Positions 48,044-58,196 of a DNA stretch of 64,000 nt are shown one piece after another. The notes under the pieces are model-generated. The model saw nothing but the letters and a program-made list of their open reading frames with translations. It had not been told where the DNA came from and made no database searches. Each line of letters begins with the position of its first letter. Positions within the stretch are counted from its first letter, which is position 1. A program made the position numbers and the translations under genes. The DNA lies in the NCBI GenBank assembly GCA_019056435.1, contig CP077641.1, positions 2,728,001-2,792,000 on the forward strand, read 5' to 3'. The stretch comes from Stutzerimonas stutzeri (lineage in GTDB: Bacteria > Pseudomonadota > Gammaproteobacteria > Pseudomonadales > Pseudomonadaceae).

Positions 48044-49992
48044 ATGCAGTCCCTCGATCTCTTCGCCAACCTGTCCGTCGGCAAGAAGCTGTTGTTCGGC
48101 TTCGCCATGGTCCTGTTGCTGACCCTGGGTGTCGCTGGCACCGGTTTCTATGCGGTGGACTCGATCCTCTCGCGTTCGTACCAGACCAATCAGCTGTCGC
48201 GCATCAATGCGGCGATCCTCGAAGCCCGCGGGCTGGAGCGCGACTATGCGTTGAACCGTAACGAGGCTTCCGCCAATGCCTTGCGCAGCACCCTGGAGCT
48301 GCTCAACCAGGAGGTCGACGAGCTCGCCGAGCGCTCCGCCGAGCATGAACAGGAGTTGCTGCAGCGGATTCGTGGTGATGCCGCCGAATATGCCAACGAA
48401 TTCACCGAATACGGCCAGCTGATCGACCGTGGCGCCCAGTTGCGCGAGCGCATGGCCGAGGCGGCGCAGAAGAGCCGCGAAGAGTTCGAATACATCGAAC
48501 TGGACATGTACGACGCCGTACGGGTGCTGCGCCTGGAAGGCGACCGGCTCAAGGGCAGCGATCCGCTGACCATCGCCGAGGCGGCCTCGGGCCTGACGAA
48601 GAAGATTCTCGACCTGCGCACCTTCGAAAGCGTGTTCATCGGCAACAATTCCGAAGAGGCCGTGAACAGCTGGAACGAAGCCTACCAGGACGTGACCACC
48701 ATCGGCAGCAGCCTGAAGACCTGGCTCAACGACGAGCAGAAGACCACCATGGATGGCGCGCTCGCCGCCCTGGCCAGCTACAAGCAGGCCTTTGATGAGT
48801 TCCGCAACAGCCGCGCCTCGCGCATTGCCCTGGAAAAGGACATGGTCGACCAGGCCCAACGCATCCTTGATACCGCCGACGAAGCCCTGGCCGATGCCTC
48901 TGAAGCCATGCAGGCCCAGCGCAGCAACGCCTACATGCTGTTGGCGGTCATCAGCCTTCTGGCGGTGGCCATCGGCATCGCTGCGGCAACCGTCATCTCG
49001 CGCATGATTGTCGTACCGCTGCGCTATACCGTTCAGCTGGCGCAGCGCGTCGCCGACGGTGACCTGACCCAGTCGCAGAAGGTCAGCCGGCGCGATGAAC
49101 TCGGTCAGCTGCAGCAGGCCATGTATGGCATGACCGACAGCCTGCGCGGCCTGATCGGCCGGATCGGCGGCAGCGTCAGCCAGATCGCGACCGCGGCCGA
49201 GCAACTGTCGGCCGTAACCGCACAAACCAGTGCTGGCGTGCAGAAACAGCGCGTCGAGACCGAGCAGGTCGCCACGGCCATGCACGAGATGGCTGCCACG
49301 GTTCAGGAGGTCGCGCAGAACGCCGAGCAAGCGTCTTTCGCAGCGCGAGAAGCTGATCAGCAGGCACGTCAGGGTGATCGCGTGGTTCAGGAGGCGATCG
49401 GCCAGATCGGCAACCTGTCCGGCGAAGTCGAGCATTCGGCGCATGCCATCGAAGAGCTGAACACCGAGAGCGGTCGCATCGGGACCGTGCTCGAGGTGAT
49501 CCGCGCCGTCGCCGAGCAGACCAACCTGCTTGCGCTGAACGCCGCGATCGAAGCGGCACGTGCCGGAGAGCAAGGCCGCGGTTTCGCCGTGGTCGCCGAC
49601 GAAGTGCGTGCCCTGGCGCGCCGCACCCACGACTCGACCGAAGAAATCGAGGGCTCATCGGCAATCTGCAGCGCGTGGCGCAGAAGGCCGTCGAGCAGAT
49701 GCAGACCAGCCGCGACCTGACGCAGCACACCGTCGAGCTGGCCAACGAGGCGGGCAGCGCGCTGGGCCGCATCACCGAGTCGGTGTCGACCATCGAGCAG
49801 ATGAACCAGCAAATCGCCGCGGCGGCCGAGCAGCAGAGCGCGGTTGCCGAAAACATCTCCGAGAGCGTGACCCGAGTGCGCGATATCGGCGAGCAGAGCG
49901 CCAGCGGTAGCGAGCAGACCGCTGCCGCCAGTGCCGAGCTGGCGCGCCTGGGGGTCGAACTGCAGGGTCTGGTTGCGCGCTTCCGCACCTGA
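48044..49992 (+). CDS. Methyl-accepting chemotaxis protein with large helical ligand domain (frameshift)
   Basis: Repaired length is 649 residues. TM1 is at about residues 15-35. A periplasmic all-helical domain of about 260 residues follows, a size and pattern consistent with the HBM type known from McpS of P. putida. TM2 is at about 297-320, then HAMP ([20 protein letters not shown]) and a signalling domain with tip [23 protein letters not shown] receptors often sense TCA-cycle acids, but the ligand here is not known. A C is missing at about 49654; repair gives [18 protein letters not shown] and the remaining helix. Confidence 0.92.
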
Positions 49993-50269
49993 TGTGCCTC
50001 TGCCAGAGGGCACGCCTGTGGAGGCGCGCCCTCGCGGCGAGGCGAAATAGGCTGCGGCACAACGCGTTCGCCCCCGACGGCAAGGCATCTACAAGACGAC
50101 CCGCTCTTGGGCAATCCGCGGCCGCGGCCCTGCCTGTCATCCAGCGACCTGAACTCCAGCGAGACTCCACGGCTCTAGACATTAACGCGGCCTGTGCCGT
50201 ACGTGCTGGAGAGCCTCGCTTGAACCCCTTGTCGCTTGCTTGTATCAGCCCCGCCGGGGCATTCCCTTC
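49993..50269. other. 277-base intergenic region after the chemoreceptor
   Basis: An imperfect hairpin right after the chemoreceptor stop (GTGCCTCTG / CAGAGGGCAC, 49994-50013, one bulge) may help termination. The rest shows no gene, RNA or repeat that I recognise; the permease promoter should be here. Confidence 0.4.
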
Positions 50270-51585
50270 ATGAAGACCTCGGTGTCGGCTGCCGGTGAGT
50301 CCCGGCTTAAGCAGGCGATTACCGGTCCCGCACTGTTTCTCTTCATTCTTGGTGATGTACTGGGCGCCGGTGTCTATGCCCTGGTCGGCAAGATTGCGGG
50401 GAGGCTGGCGGCGCGGTCTGGGTTCCGCTGCTGGTCGCGCTGGGGTTCGCGATGCTCACCGCGGCGTCATACGCCGAACTGGTCACCAAGTACCCGAAGG
50501 CCGGCGGTGCGGCGGTATTCGCCGAGCGTGCCTTCGGCATCCCGCTGCTGTCGTTTCTGGTTGGCTTCAGCATGCTCGCCGCCGGGGTCACCAGCGCTGC
50601 GGGCCTGTCGCTGGCCTTTGCCGGCGACTATCTGAGCGCCTTTCTCGACACGCCAGCGGTGCCTACGGCGCTGGTCTTCCTGACGATCGTCGCGTTGCTC
50701 AATACACGTGGCATCCGGGAGTCGCTGGGCGCGAATGCCGTCATGACGGTGATCGAGGTATCCGGCCTGCTGTTCGTGGTGCTGCTGGCGGCCCGCTTCC
50801 TGATGAGCGGGGCGGGCGAGCCGGCGCGAGTGCTCGAGTTCGCGCCGGATGTTTCGCCGGCCATCGCCGTTCTGGGAGCGGCGCTCATCGCCTTCTATTC
50901 CTTCGTCGGGTTCGAGGTTTCGGCGAATGTCGCGGAAGAGGTGCGCAATGTGCAGCGCAACTACCCACGGGCGCTGTTCGGCGCGCTGCTGGTGGCTGGG
51001 CTGGTTTATGTGGGTGTCGGCATGGCCGCGACGGCGGTCCTGCCGCCGGCGGTGCTGGCCGAGTCCTCGGCGCCGCTGCTCGATGTGGTGCGTGCGACCG
51101 GCTACCGCGTGCCGGACTGGCTGTTTGCGGCAGTGGCACTGGTCGCGGTTGCCAACGGCGCGCTCCTGACCATGATCATGTCGAGCCGCCTCGCCTACGG
51201 GATGGCGGACGAAGGCCTGCTGCCGACCTTCCTCACTCGTGTACTGCCCGAGCGCCGCACGCCCTGGCTGGCGATCCTCGTCACGACGCTGCTGGCCATG
51301 GTGCTTACCGTGACGGGAACCCTGCGGGCTCTGGCCGAGACGGTAGTGCTCCTGTTGCTGTTCGTGTTCATGGCAACCAACGTGGCCGTGTTGATGCTGC
51401 GCAAGGACAGGGTCGCCACGCCGCACTTCCGTACGCCGACGGCGCTGCCGGTGCTGGCGATCCTGTCGTGTCTGTTGCTGCTGTCTCAGCAAAGCGCCGG
51501 CACCTGGTTACGTGCGGCGCTGCTTATGGGGCTGGGGGCGCTGCTGTACGGCCTGGGGCGCTGGCAGACGCGCCGTGGCCGTTAG
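50270..51585 (+). CDS. APC-family amino acid permease (frameshift)
   Basis: Repaired length is 438 residues with about twelve helices. The first helix (ALFLFILGDVLGAGVYALVG) carries the APC substrate and ion-binding GxG motif. The motif SFVGFEVSANVAEEVRNVQR is the TM6 region and loop of the family. Substrate is uncertain. A G is missing from the GGGG run at 50398-50401; repair gives KIAGEAGGAVWVPLLVALGF and joins the second part. The 3' end overlaps the convergent YdjM-like gene by four bases. Confidence 0.87.
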
Positions 51586-52623
51586 CGTCTGTTCAGTTCG
51601 GCTGCCCATTCGGCCAGAGGGAGAGGCGGCTGTTGGTCCCAGATGCGCCGCCAGATCTGCTTGAGACGGTCCAGATCGCCGCGTTCGGCTGGCAGGCGCT
51701 CCACGAAGGGGATCAGCCTCCAGTGCTCGCTGTTTCGTTCGGCCATCGGAAAGCGGAAGGGATGAAAGCCGGTCATGCCCAGGCGCAGGTCGGTCACCAA
51801 CAGGCGACCGTCTATCTCGTCGTAGCGCATCACGCCGCCGGTGAACCAGGTCAGCCGAGCATGCTGCGGTGACTCGCTGAGCACGCTCGCCAAGGCCGTG
51901 CCGCGGGGGATTCGCACCAGTTGCGGTGGCAGGCGGTCGAACCAGCTGACCAGCGCTTCGTGATAGTCATCGCCCTCGATGACGATGACCCGCCAGAGCA
52001 GGCTGTTGAACGGGGTCGGCGTGCTGAACAGCTGTTCGGCCTGGATGCCCTGGTCGGCGAGAACGGTTTCGACGCGCCGTTCTGCCATCTGCTTGCCCGC
52101 CAGAGTTGTCGCCAGGTACAGCGTCGAGACGGAGAGGGCGGCTATGGCAAGGGTCTGTCGACGCCCCTGCAGCCCCACGAACGCGCCGATGAGCACCGCG
52201 AGCAAGAGCGGGACGCTGTACAACGGGTCGATGATGAAGACGCTCGACCAGGCCACCGGCGGCGTGGTGAGCGGCCAGAACAGCTGCGTGCCGTAGCTGG
52301 TGAAGCTGTCGAGCAGCACATGGGTGATGAGCACCAACCAGACGGTCAACAGCAGCCGGTTCGAACTGTAGCGCGGGTCGGGTCGCAGGCGTCGCGTCAG
52401 CCAGGTCAGCACGACGGCGACGAGGCTGAGGATGAATAGCGAATGGCTGAAGCCGCGGTGGTGGGTCATGTTGGCGATGGCATCGCCAAAGTCGAGGACG
52501 ACATCGAGGTCCGGCAGCGTGCCAAGTGCCGCACCGTAGAGCAGCGCCTTCCGACCCTGCCAGCGCCCCAGCAGGGGAGGCCTGGACGGTGGCGCCGAGA
52601 AGGGCCTGAGTGATCGAGTCCAT
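51582..52623 (-). CDS. YdjM-like membrane-bound metal-dependent hydrolase (frameshift)
   Basis: Repaired length is 346 residues. The N-terminus (MDSITQALLGATVQAS), then GTLPDLDVVLDFGD and MTHHRGFSHSLF give the conserved Asp and His residues of the YdjM/DUF457 family. Several membrane helices and a C-terminal soluble part follow. The true enzymatic function of the family is unclear. One extra base in the GGGG run at 52574-52577 breaks the frame after residue 16; removing it continues as LLGRWQGRKALLYGAALG. It is convergent with the permease gene. Confidence 0.82.
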
Positions 52624-52785
52624 GTTGGGTTCCGTCTGTTGCGAGCGAATACAGTAGCCGAACCGGTTCGCTTGCCGCCCCGGCAAATCTTGAGAAAACG
52701 TGTCGGATGCGTCGTGCAGTCGTCGGGCTCGCCATCCAGTCACTTATGACGCAGCATGGCCGCCTGCCTACTTGCGAGAGAACCG

Positions 52786-53199
52786 ATGCTCGAGATTTCC
52801 AACAGCGTGCAGCTTCCCGATGCGGAGGTCGAGCTGAACCCTATCCGGGCCCAGGGCGCCGGCGGGCAGAACGTGAACAAGGTGTCGAGCGCGATGCACC
52901 TGCGCTTCGACATTCGGGCCTCGTCCCTCCCTGATTTCTACAAGGATCGCCTGCTGGCGCTGCGCGACAGCCGCATCACCGGCGACGGCGTGATCGTCAT
53001 CAAGGCGCAGCAGTATCGCACTCAGGAGCAGAACCGGGCCGATGCCCTGGCGCGCCTGGTGACGTTGATCCGCAGCGTGGCGAAGGTGGAGAAGGCCAGA
53101 CGACCGACCCGTCCGACGCTGGGCTCCAAGACCCGGCGTCTGGAAGGCAAGAACAAGCGTGCTGTCATCAAGGCCGGACGCGGCAAGGTCGATTACTGA
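52786..53199 (+). CDS. arfB: Ribosome rescue factor ArfB (peptidyl-tRNA hydrolase)
   Basis: The ATG at 52786 with GAGAG upstream gives 137 residues. The release-factor catalytic motif is [20 protein letters not shown] (GGQ). The C-terminus is a basic tail ([16 protein letters not shown]) that enters the mRNA channel of stalled ribosomes. ArfB hydrolyses peptidyl-tRNA on non-stop complexes. The gene stands alone, with the YdjM-like gene divergent. Confidence 0.92.
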   Translation: MLEISNSVQLPDAEVELNPIRAQGAGGQNVNKVSSAMHLRFDIRASSLPDFYKDRLLALRDSRITGDGVIVIKAQQYRTQEQNRADALARLVTLIRSVAKVEKARRPTRPTLGSKTRRLEGKNKRAVIKAGRGKVDY

Positions 53200-53253
53200 C
53201 ACCGGCCGGCGACGAAGCCGGCCGGTTACTGAACACCAGCGGTTGCGCCCGAA

Positions 53254-54564
53254 TCAATGCGTGCCGGTGCGTGGCTGGGCGAGCACCTCGTCGCCCTCTC
53301 GCGGGGTCTGGCCCTGGTCGAGAATGTCCGCTTCGGCGACTTCGCCTTCCGGGGTGTCGGGCATCAGCTCCAACACGGTCGGGCTGGTTCGCAGCATGGG
53401 GGTGAAGTGACCATGCGGCTCGGTGACCAGGTCGAAGACCCGCCGCGAGCGGAAGTACGAGTAGAGCGCGAGGAAGGCCAGCGTCACGGCGAAGAACACC
53501 GGCAGGGCCTTGGGCCCGAAAAAGCTCATCAGGCCACCGGCCACGACCGGGCCGAAGGCAGCACCGAAGCCGTTGGCGAGCAGCAGGCCACTGGAGCCCG
53601 AGAGAATTTCATCCGGGTGCAGCTGGTCGACCATCTGCGCCACGGCAATGGAGTAGATCGAAAAGGCCAGGCCGCCCCAGAGAAACATCATGCCCAGCAG
53701 CAGTGGGCCGGAGGTGAGCGGCGTCATCACCGCGCCGAGCACCGCGCCGATGCCGACCACCCAGAGCAACACCAGGCGGCGGTCATGCTTGTCGGAAAAC
53801 AGACCGATCGGCCATTGCAGCACGGCCCCGCCGAGGATGGTCACGCTCATCAGCAGGCCGACCCCGGAAGCATCGAAGCCGCTTTGCGAGGCGTAGACCG
53901 GTGCCAGGCCCCAGAAGCCACCAAGGGTCAGGCCGGAAATGCCCGCTGCCATCAATGGCAGCGGCGCGATGCGCGCCAGTTGCAGGAGGTCGGTGGGGGG
54001 CATGTCCGGTTGGGCGGGTTGTGCCTGGCGGGTCAGGGTGATCGGCATCAGCGCGGCGCTGATCAGGATGGCGGCCAGGGCGAACAGGATGAAATTCATC
54101 GGGCTGTCCAGGCTCAGCAGTTGCTGGGCCGCGGCCAGGGCGCCGAGGTTGACGGCCATGTACACCGCGAATACCTGTCCGCGCTTCTCCCCGCTGACCT
54201 GTGCGTTGAGCCAGCTCTCGATCACCATGTACAGCGTCACCAGGGCGATACCGTACATCACCCTCAGCACCAGCCAGACCCAGGGGTTGACGATGATCAC
54301 GTGCAACAGCGCCGCCACCGAGGCCAGGGCAGCATAGAAGGCGAAGGTACGAATGTGCCCGACCCGGCGGATCAGTGAGGGGGCGAGCCAGGTTCCGACC
54401 AGGAAGCCGGCGAAGTAGCCGGACATGAGCAGGCCGATCAGGCCGGTGGAGTACCCCTCGGCGACGCCGCGCAAGGTAAGCAATGTGTTGAGCAGGCCGT
54501 GGCCGAGCAGGAGCAATGCCACGCCGCCCAGCAGGGAACTGATGGGGGCTATCAAGGACTTCAT
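53254..54564 (-). CDS. MFS transporter (YcaD-like)
   Basis: The ATG at 54564 gives 436 residues; the frame extends three codons further to a TTG. About twelve helices are present, with the motif MYGIALVTLYMVIESWLNAQ characteristic of the YcaD-like subgroup. A hydrophilic C-terminal tail of about 50 residues is present. Substrate unknown. It begins 12 bases after the DUF2254 stop, so it is likely co-transcribed with that gene. Confidence 0.85.
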   Translation of the reverse strand: MKSLIAPISSLLGGVALLLLGHGLLNTLLTLRGVAEGYSTGLIGLLMSGYFAGFLVGTWLAPSLIRRVGHIRTFAFYAALASVAALLHVIIVNPWVWLVLRVMYGIALVTLYMVIESWLNAQVSGEKRGQVFAVYMAVNLGALAAAQQLLSLDSPMNFILFALAAILISAALMPITLTRQAQPAQPDMPPTDLLQLARIAPLPLMAAGISGLTLGGFWGLAPVYASQSGFDASGVGLLMSVTILGGAVLQWPIGLFSDKHDRRLVLLWVVGIGAVLGAVMTPLTSGPLLLGMMFLWGGLAFSIYSIAVAQMVDQLHPDEILSGSSGLLLANGFGAAFGPVVAGGLMSFFGPKALPVFFAVTLAFLALYSYFRSRRVFDLVTEPHGHFTPMLRTSPTVLELMPDTPEGEVAEADILDQGQTPREGDEVLAQPRTGTH

Positions 54565-54575
54565 GACGAACAACC

Positions 54576-56045
54576 CTAAGCAAGTAGTACGGTGATGGCA
54601 ACCCGCCCTTGTCCTGACCGGTTGCCGATTTGCGCGCGGCGGGCCAGGACGAGCCGGTGTGGGCGATGCGCCTCGTTGGGGCTTGCCCGTTGCTGCTTGG
54701 GCAGTTTTTCCCGGTCAGGATTCCGCAGCCGACGTTTTTCCAGGGGCGGGTGATGGTTGATTGCGCCGTTGAGCCGTTCCACCGCGGCGTCGATGGCGTC
54801 CCGGTCGGGTTGTTGGCTGATGCTGTCCATCGCCTGGTTGAGGACGGCCTGGGCATGGGCCAGCAGGACGGCTTCGGTCTCGGGTCCCGGCTCGCAGAAC
54901 AGCAGGTTCTTGTAGCACTGCAGCAGGCTGAGGACGATCTGCGTATCCGCCCCGCCGTAGTGGCGCGGCGGCCCCAGTACGGCCAGCAGCATCTGCTCCA
55001 GATCCAGTTCCCGGAAGAACAGGCGAGGGGGTTGCTCGGGCTCGCAGGCCACGTCGAACTCGGGCAGCTTCAGGCGCTCGGCGAACAGCACGCCAAGCAT
55101 GTCGATGGCCTTGATCGCTGTTCCCGGGTCGTTGATGCCGGGGCTCAGCGCCTTGGCGGCGATTTCGGTGATCTGCTTGAAGCCGAAGAAGTAGTGCTGG
55201 TTGGCGTACTCCTCGATGTAGAAGTCGAACGCATCGAGCAGCGTCTCGATCACCTCGTCGTCGACTTCGCGGCTCAGCCGGAAGAGGGGGTGGCCGGGCA
55301 TGACGAAGAAGCCATTGTGGACCTCGATGGTCATGTGCAGGTCGTGCTCGGCGAGCAACCCCTTGGCCGCTTCGCTATTGAAGGCCTTGAAGTAGCCGGC
55401 ACGGGTCGAGCGCACCACGTGCCAGCCGGTGTCATCCGGCCAGCCCGGCGCTTCGCTCAGGCTGTTGAACCTGTCCTGCATCTGCTTCAGTTCCTTGAGA
55501 GTCCGCTTGAACAGGTTGTTGAGGATGAAATCCACCTGGATCGATTGCGAGATTTCGCGGATGAAGCTGATGAACAGGCAGAGGCTGATGATGCCCAGGC
55601 CCAGCGCGAGGAAGATGCCGAGGCTGGGAACGTTGATGTCGTCGCCTTCCTGAATGGTCAGGATCAGCAGCAGCGAATCGATGATGGTGCCCAGGTAGAT
55701 CCCCAGGATGAACTGGTGGTTGCGGCTGCTGATCAGGCTGGGGATGACACGCGGCGAGAGTGTCGAGGATGCCGCGTTTAGCACCACCATCACCATGCTG
55801 AAACTGAACACCATCAGCGAGACGATGCCGCCGACCAGGGTCCCGAGGATCAGGCGAGCGTTTTCGGCATTGTTGACCAGGCCGAGCTTGAGGTCCTCCT
55901 TGTAGGCCTGCAGGTAGGTCATCTCCAGCCAGATGCTGACGAGACACAGCAGCACCAGGCCGAGTGTGATCAGTGCCGGGTAGAAGGCGATGCTGCTGAT
56001 GATGCGCTGGTAAAAGCGAAACAGGCGGTTGTTCGGTGTGGCCAT
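54576..56045 (-). CDS. DUF2254 membrane protein
   Basis: A 489-residue protein with four N-terminal helices (AFYPALITLGLVLLCLVSIW, LVGGIVSLMVFSFSMVMVVL, FILGIYLGTIIDSLLLILTI and GIFLALGLGIISLCLFISFI) and a large cytoplasmic domain (ITEIAAKALSPGINDPGTAI), the DUF2254 signature. Its function is not established. The last 50 residues are unusually basic and do not look like the rest; a shifted frame at the end cannot be excluded. It precedes the MFS gene. Confidence 0.82.
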   Translation of the reverse strand: MATPNNRLFRFYQRIISSIAFYPALITLGLVLLCLVSIWLEMTYLQAYKEDLKLGLVNNAENARLILGTLVGGIVSLMVFSFSMVMVVLNAASSTLSPRVIPSLISSRNHQFILGIYLGTIIDSLLLILTIQEGDDINVPSLGIFLALGLGIISLCLFISFIREISQSIQVDFILNNLFKRTLKELKQMQDRFNSLSEAPGWPDDTGWHVVRSTRAGYFKAFNSEAAKGLLAEHDLHMTIEVHNGFFVMPGHPLFRLSREVDDEVIETLLDAFDFYIEEYANQHYFFGFKQITEIAAKALSPGINDPGTAIKAIDMLGVLFAERLKLPEFDVACEPEQPPRLFFRELDLEQMLLAVLGPPRHYGGADTQIVLSLLQCYKNLLFCEPGPETEAVLLAHAQAVLNQAMDSISQQPDRDAIDAAVERLNGAINHHPPLEKRRLRNPDREKLPKQQRASPNEAHRPHRLVLARRAQIGNRSGQGRVAITVLLA

Positions 56046-56117
56046 GCGAGCGTCCGGTTGGCGGGGGGCGTAGGGGTTTCGGCAGTGGCGGCGCGCAAAT
56101 GTTCGTAGTGCAACGGT

Positions 56118-57007
56118 TCAAGTGCTTCCCGGCACGAGCGCGGCGATCAGCGCGCGCACGCTGCCGGGCAAGGCGTCGAGCTCGCGGACCAGCACGCTGC
56201 GTTCGCGGATGGCCCAGGGTTCGTCCAGTTCGACCAGCGCCAGGCGCATCGTGCGGCTGTGCCGTCTGGCGGCCGACTCGGGAATGATGCCGATGCCGAC
56301 CCCGGCCTCGATCATGCGGCAGACGGCCTCGAAGCTCGACAGCTGGATGCGCAGCGACAGCGTCGCGCCGAGCTTGTCGACCTGGTCCCGCAGGAAGGTC
56401 AGCAGGGTGCTGCCCTCGTGCAGGCCGATGTGCTGGTAGGCCAGCGTGCGCCCCAGATCGACGCGCGGCTCGCTTGCCAGGGGGTGATCGACCGGCACGG
56501 CCAGCACTAGCCGATCAGTGCTGAAGTGCAGCACTTCCAGCCCTTGCGCCTGCACCGGACCAGCAATGATGCCCAGATCCGTACTGCCGTCGAGTACGCC
56601 ACGGACGATGTCGCGGCTCAGGCGCTCCTGAAGATCGACGGTCACGCCCGGCCGCTGCGCGAGAAAGCCGGCGAGGATTTCGGGGAGAAATTCGGTGACG
56701 GCCGTGGTGTTGGCGAAGATGCGGATGTGCCCGGCCGAGTCGGCGCCATAGCGCGTGAATTCGCCCTTGAGGTAATCGACCTGCCGCAGGACGAGGCGCG
56801 CGTGCTGCAGCAGTTTCTGGCCGGCCGGCGTCAGTTCCACCCACGGCTGTCGCGGTACAGCAACCGGCTGTCCAGCTGGGCTTCCAGGGCCTTGATGCGC
56901 GCACTGGCAGCCGCCGGTGAAAGGTGTGCACGGCGCGCGCCCTGGGTCAGGCTCGGGCTTTCGGCAACGTGGATGAACAGGCGCAGGTCGGCTAGATCGA
57001 AGTGCAT
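56118..57007 (-). CDS. LysR-family regulator of the itaconate locus (frameshift)
   Basis: Repaired length is 296 residues. The HTH is at residues 1-60 (MHFDLADLRLFIHVAESPSL, then LSPAAASARIKALEAQLD). The effector domain runs from HIRIFANTTAVTEFLPEILA. One G is missing at 56838-56840, seen as CCC on the plus strand; repair gives RDSRGVELTPAGQKLLQHA. It is transcribed away from the itaconyl-CoA hydratase gene across 121 bases, the position of the itaconate-responsive regulator in P. aeruginosa (PA0877, from memory). It probably activates the operon. Confidence 0.87.
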
Positions 57008-57128
57008 GGCAGGGCTCGGTGAGCGTGGTGGCGTTCAGCATAGCCGAACGCCGGGGTCGGTAAATGCAAATTCCCAGAATGCGGAGCCCGGCGCATGCTG
57101 GCAAAAAACAACTTAGCCGGAAGCCCCA

Positions 57129-57948
57129 ATGACCGACGTTACCGCCTGGATAGGCCGCACCGAAGAAGCTCATGATCAGCTGAGCCGCAACCTCCTGATG
57201 CGCATTGCCGCGACCCTGGGCGAGCCCACGCCGGCCCATGGCGAGGCGCTGCCGCCGCTCTGGCAGTGGTGCTTCTTCCAGGAGCCGCTGCCCGAGAAGG
57301 GGCTGGGCGAGGACGGCCACCCGGCACGCGGAGGCTTCCTGCCTCCGGCGGACAACCGTAATCGCATGTGGGCCGGCGGGCGCGTCGAGTTCATCGAGCC
57401 TCTGGTGTCCGGCGCCGAGGCGACACGTGTGTCGACCATCAAGCACATCGAAGAAAAGCGCGGGCATACGGGTGCGCTCCTCTTCGTGACCGTGCAGCAC
57501 GAGTACCTGCAGGACGGACGCCTGGCCGTGCGCGAAGAGCAGGACATCGTCTATCGCGAGCCGAGCCCGCCGAAGACCCGCAGCGACGAGCCGATGGTCG
57601 CTGGCGGTTGGCGCGAGGCGGTGACACCCACGCCGACGCTGCTGTTCCGTTATTCGGCGGTCACCTTCAATGGTCACCGCATCCATTACGACTGGCCCTA
57701 CGTCACCGAGACCGAGGGCTATGCCGGCCTGGTCGTTCACGGCCCGCTGATCGCCACCTTGAACCTGCGTGCTTTCTGTCGCGCCAATCCCGACGCCCGC
57801 CTGCGCCGCTTCGCCTACCGCGGCCTGCGCCCGCTGGTGGTGCCCCATCCGTTCGAAGTGGGGGCGCATCGTGGCGCCGGGCAAGGCCGAACTCTGGGCC
57901 GGCGACCACAACGGTCTGGCGCAGAAAGCCGAAGTGGAATTCGACTGA
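57129..57948 (+). CDS. ich: Itaconyl-CoA (mesaconyl-C4-CoA) hydratase, MaoC-like (frameshift)
   Basis: Repaired length is 272-273 residues. It is a double hot-dog MaoC-like hydratase. The C-terminal hydratase motif is RYSAVTFNGHRIHYDWPYVT followed by GLVVHGPLIATL. It hydrates itaconyl-CoA to citramalyl-CoA. The GGGGG run at 57860-57864 is off by one extra (or two missing); repair gives PFEVG(G)RIVAPGKAELWAG and a TGA at 57946. It is the first gene of the operon, divergent from the LysR gene. Confidence 0.85.
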
Positions 57949-57967
57949 GGTGTATGGCGGGACACCG

Positions 57968-58004
57968 CCCCCTCACCCTAACCCTCTCCCCAAGGGGGCG
58001 AGGG
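57968..58004 (+). repeat. Palindromic intergenic repeat, CCCTCACCCTAACCC type, copy 1
   Basis: The element reads CCCCTCACCCTAACCCTCTC and continues CCCAAGGGGGCGAGGGG, with an internal hairpin. This repeat type is widely dispersed between genes in Proteobacteria. It lies between ich and the acyl-CoA dehydrogenase gene. Confidence 0.8.
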
Positions 58005-58116
58005 GACTGCATCTGCGGGGTGGTCAGGGGCGAAGGTGATAGTCGTCCCGCGGAAAAATTCTGGTGAGACTCAAGCTGAGTGCGCTACCAGGCAGTCCAG
58101 CCAAACGCGAATGCAG

Positions 58117-58153
58117 CCCCCTCTCCCGGAGGGAGAGGGCTGGGGTGAGGGGG
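58117..58153 (-). repeat. Palindromic intergenic repeat, CCCTCACCCTAACCC type, copy 2 (inverted)
   Basis: A second copy in opposite orientation (CCCCCTCTCCCGGAGGGAGA then GGGCTGGGGTGAGGGGG). With copy 1, 113 bases away, it forms a divergent pair like the BIME arrangement of REP elements. A long-range hairpin in the operon mRNA is possible. Confidence 0.8.
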
Positions 58154-58196
58154 AGAGGCAAGCCACTCGACATCACCCGTTTTCTGAGGAACCGAG

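Noticed and set aside
57008..57965. Extension of the LysR frame upstream to 57965
   Set aside because: It runs over the hydratase gene in antisense. The true LysR start is the ATG at 57007 in another frame, joined after correcting a missing base.
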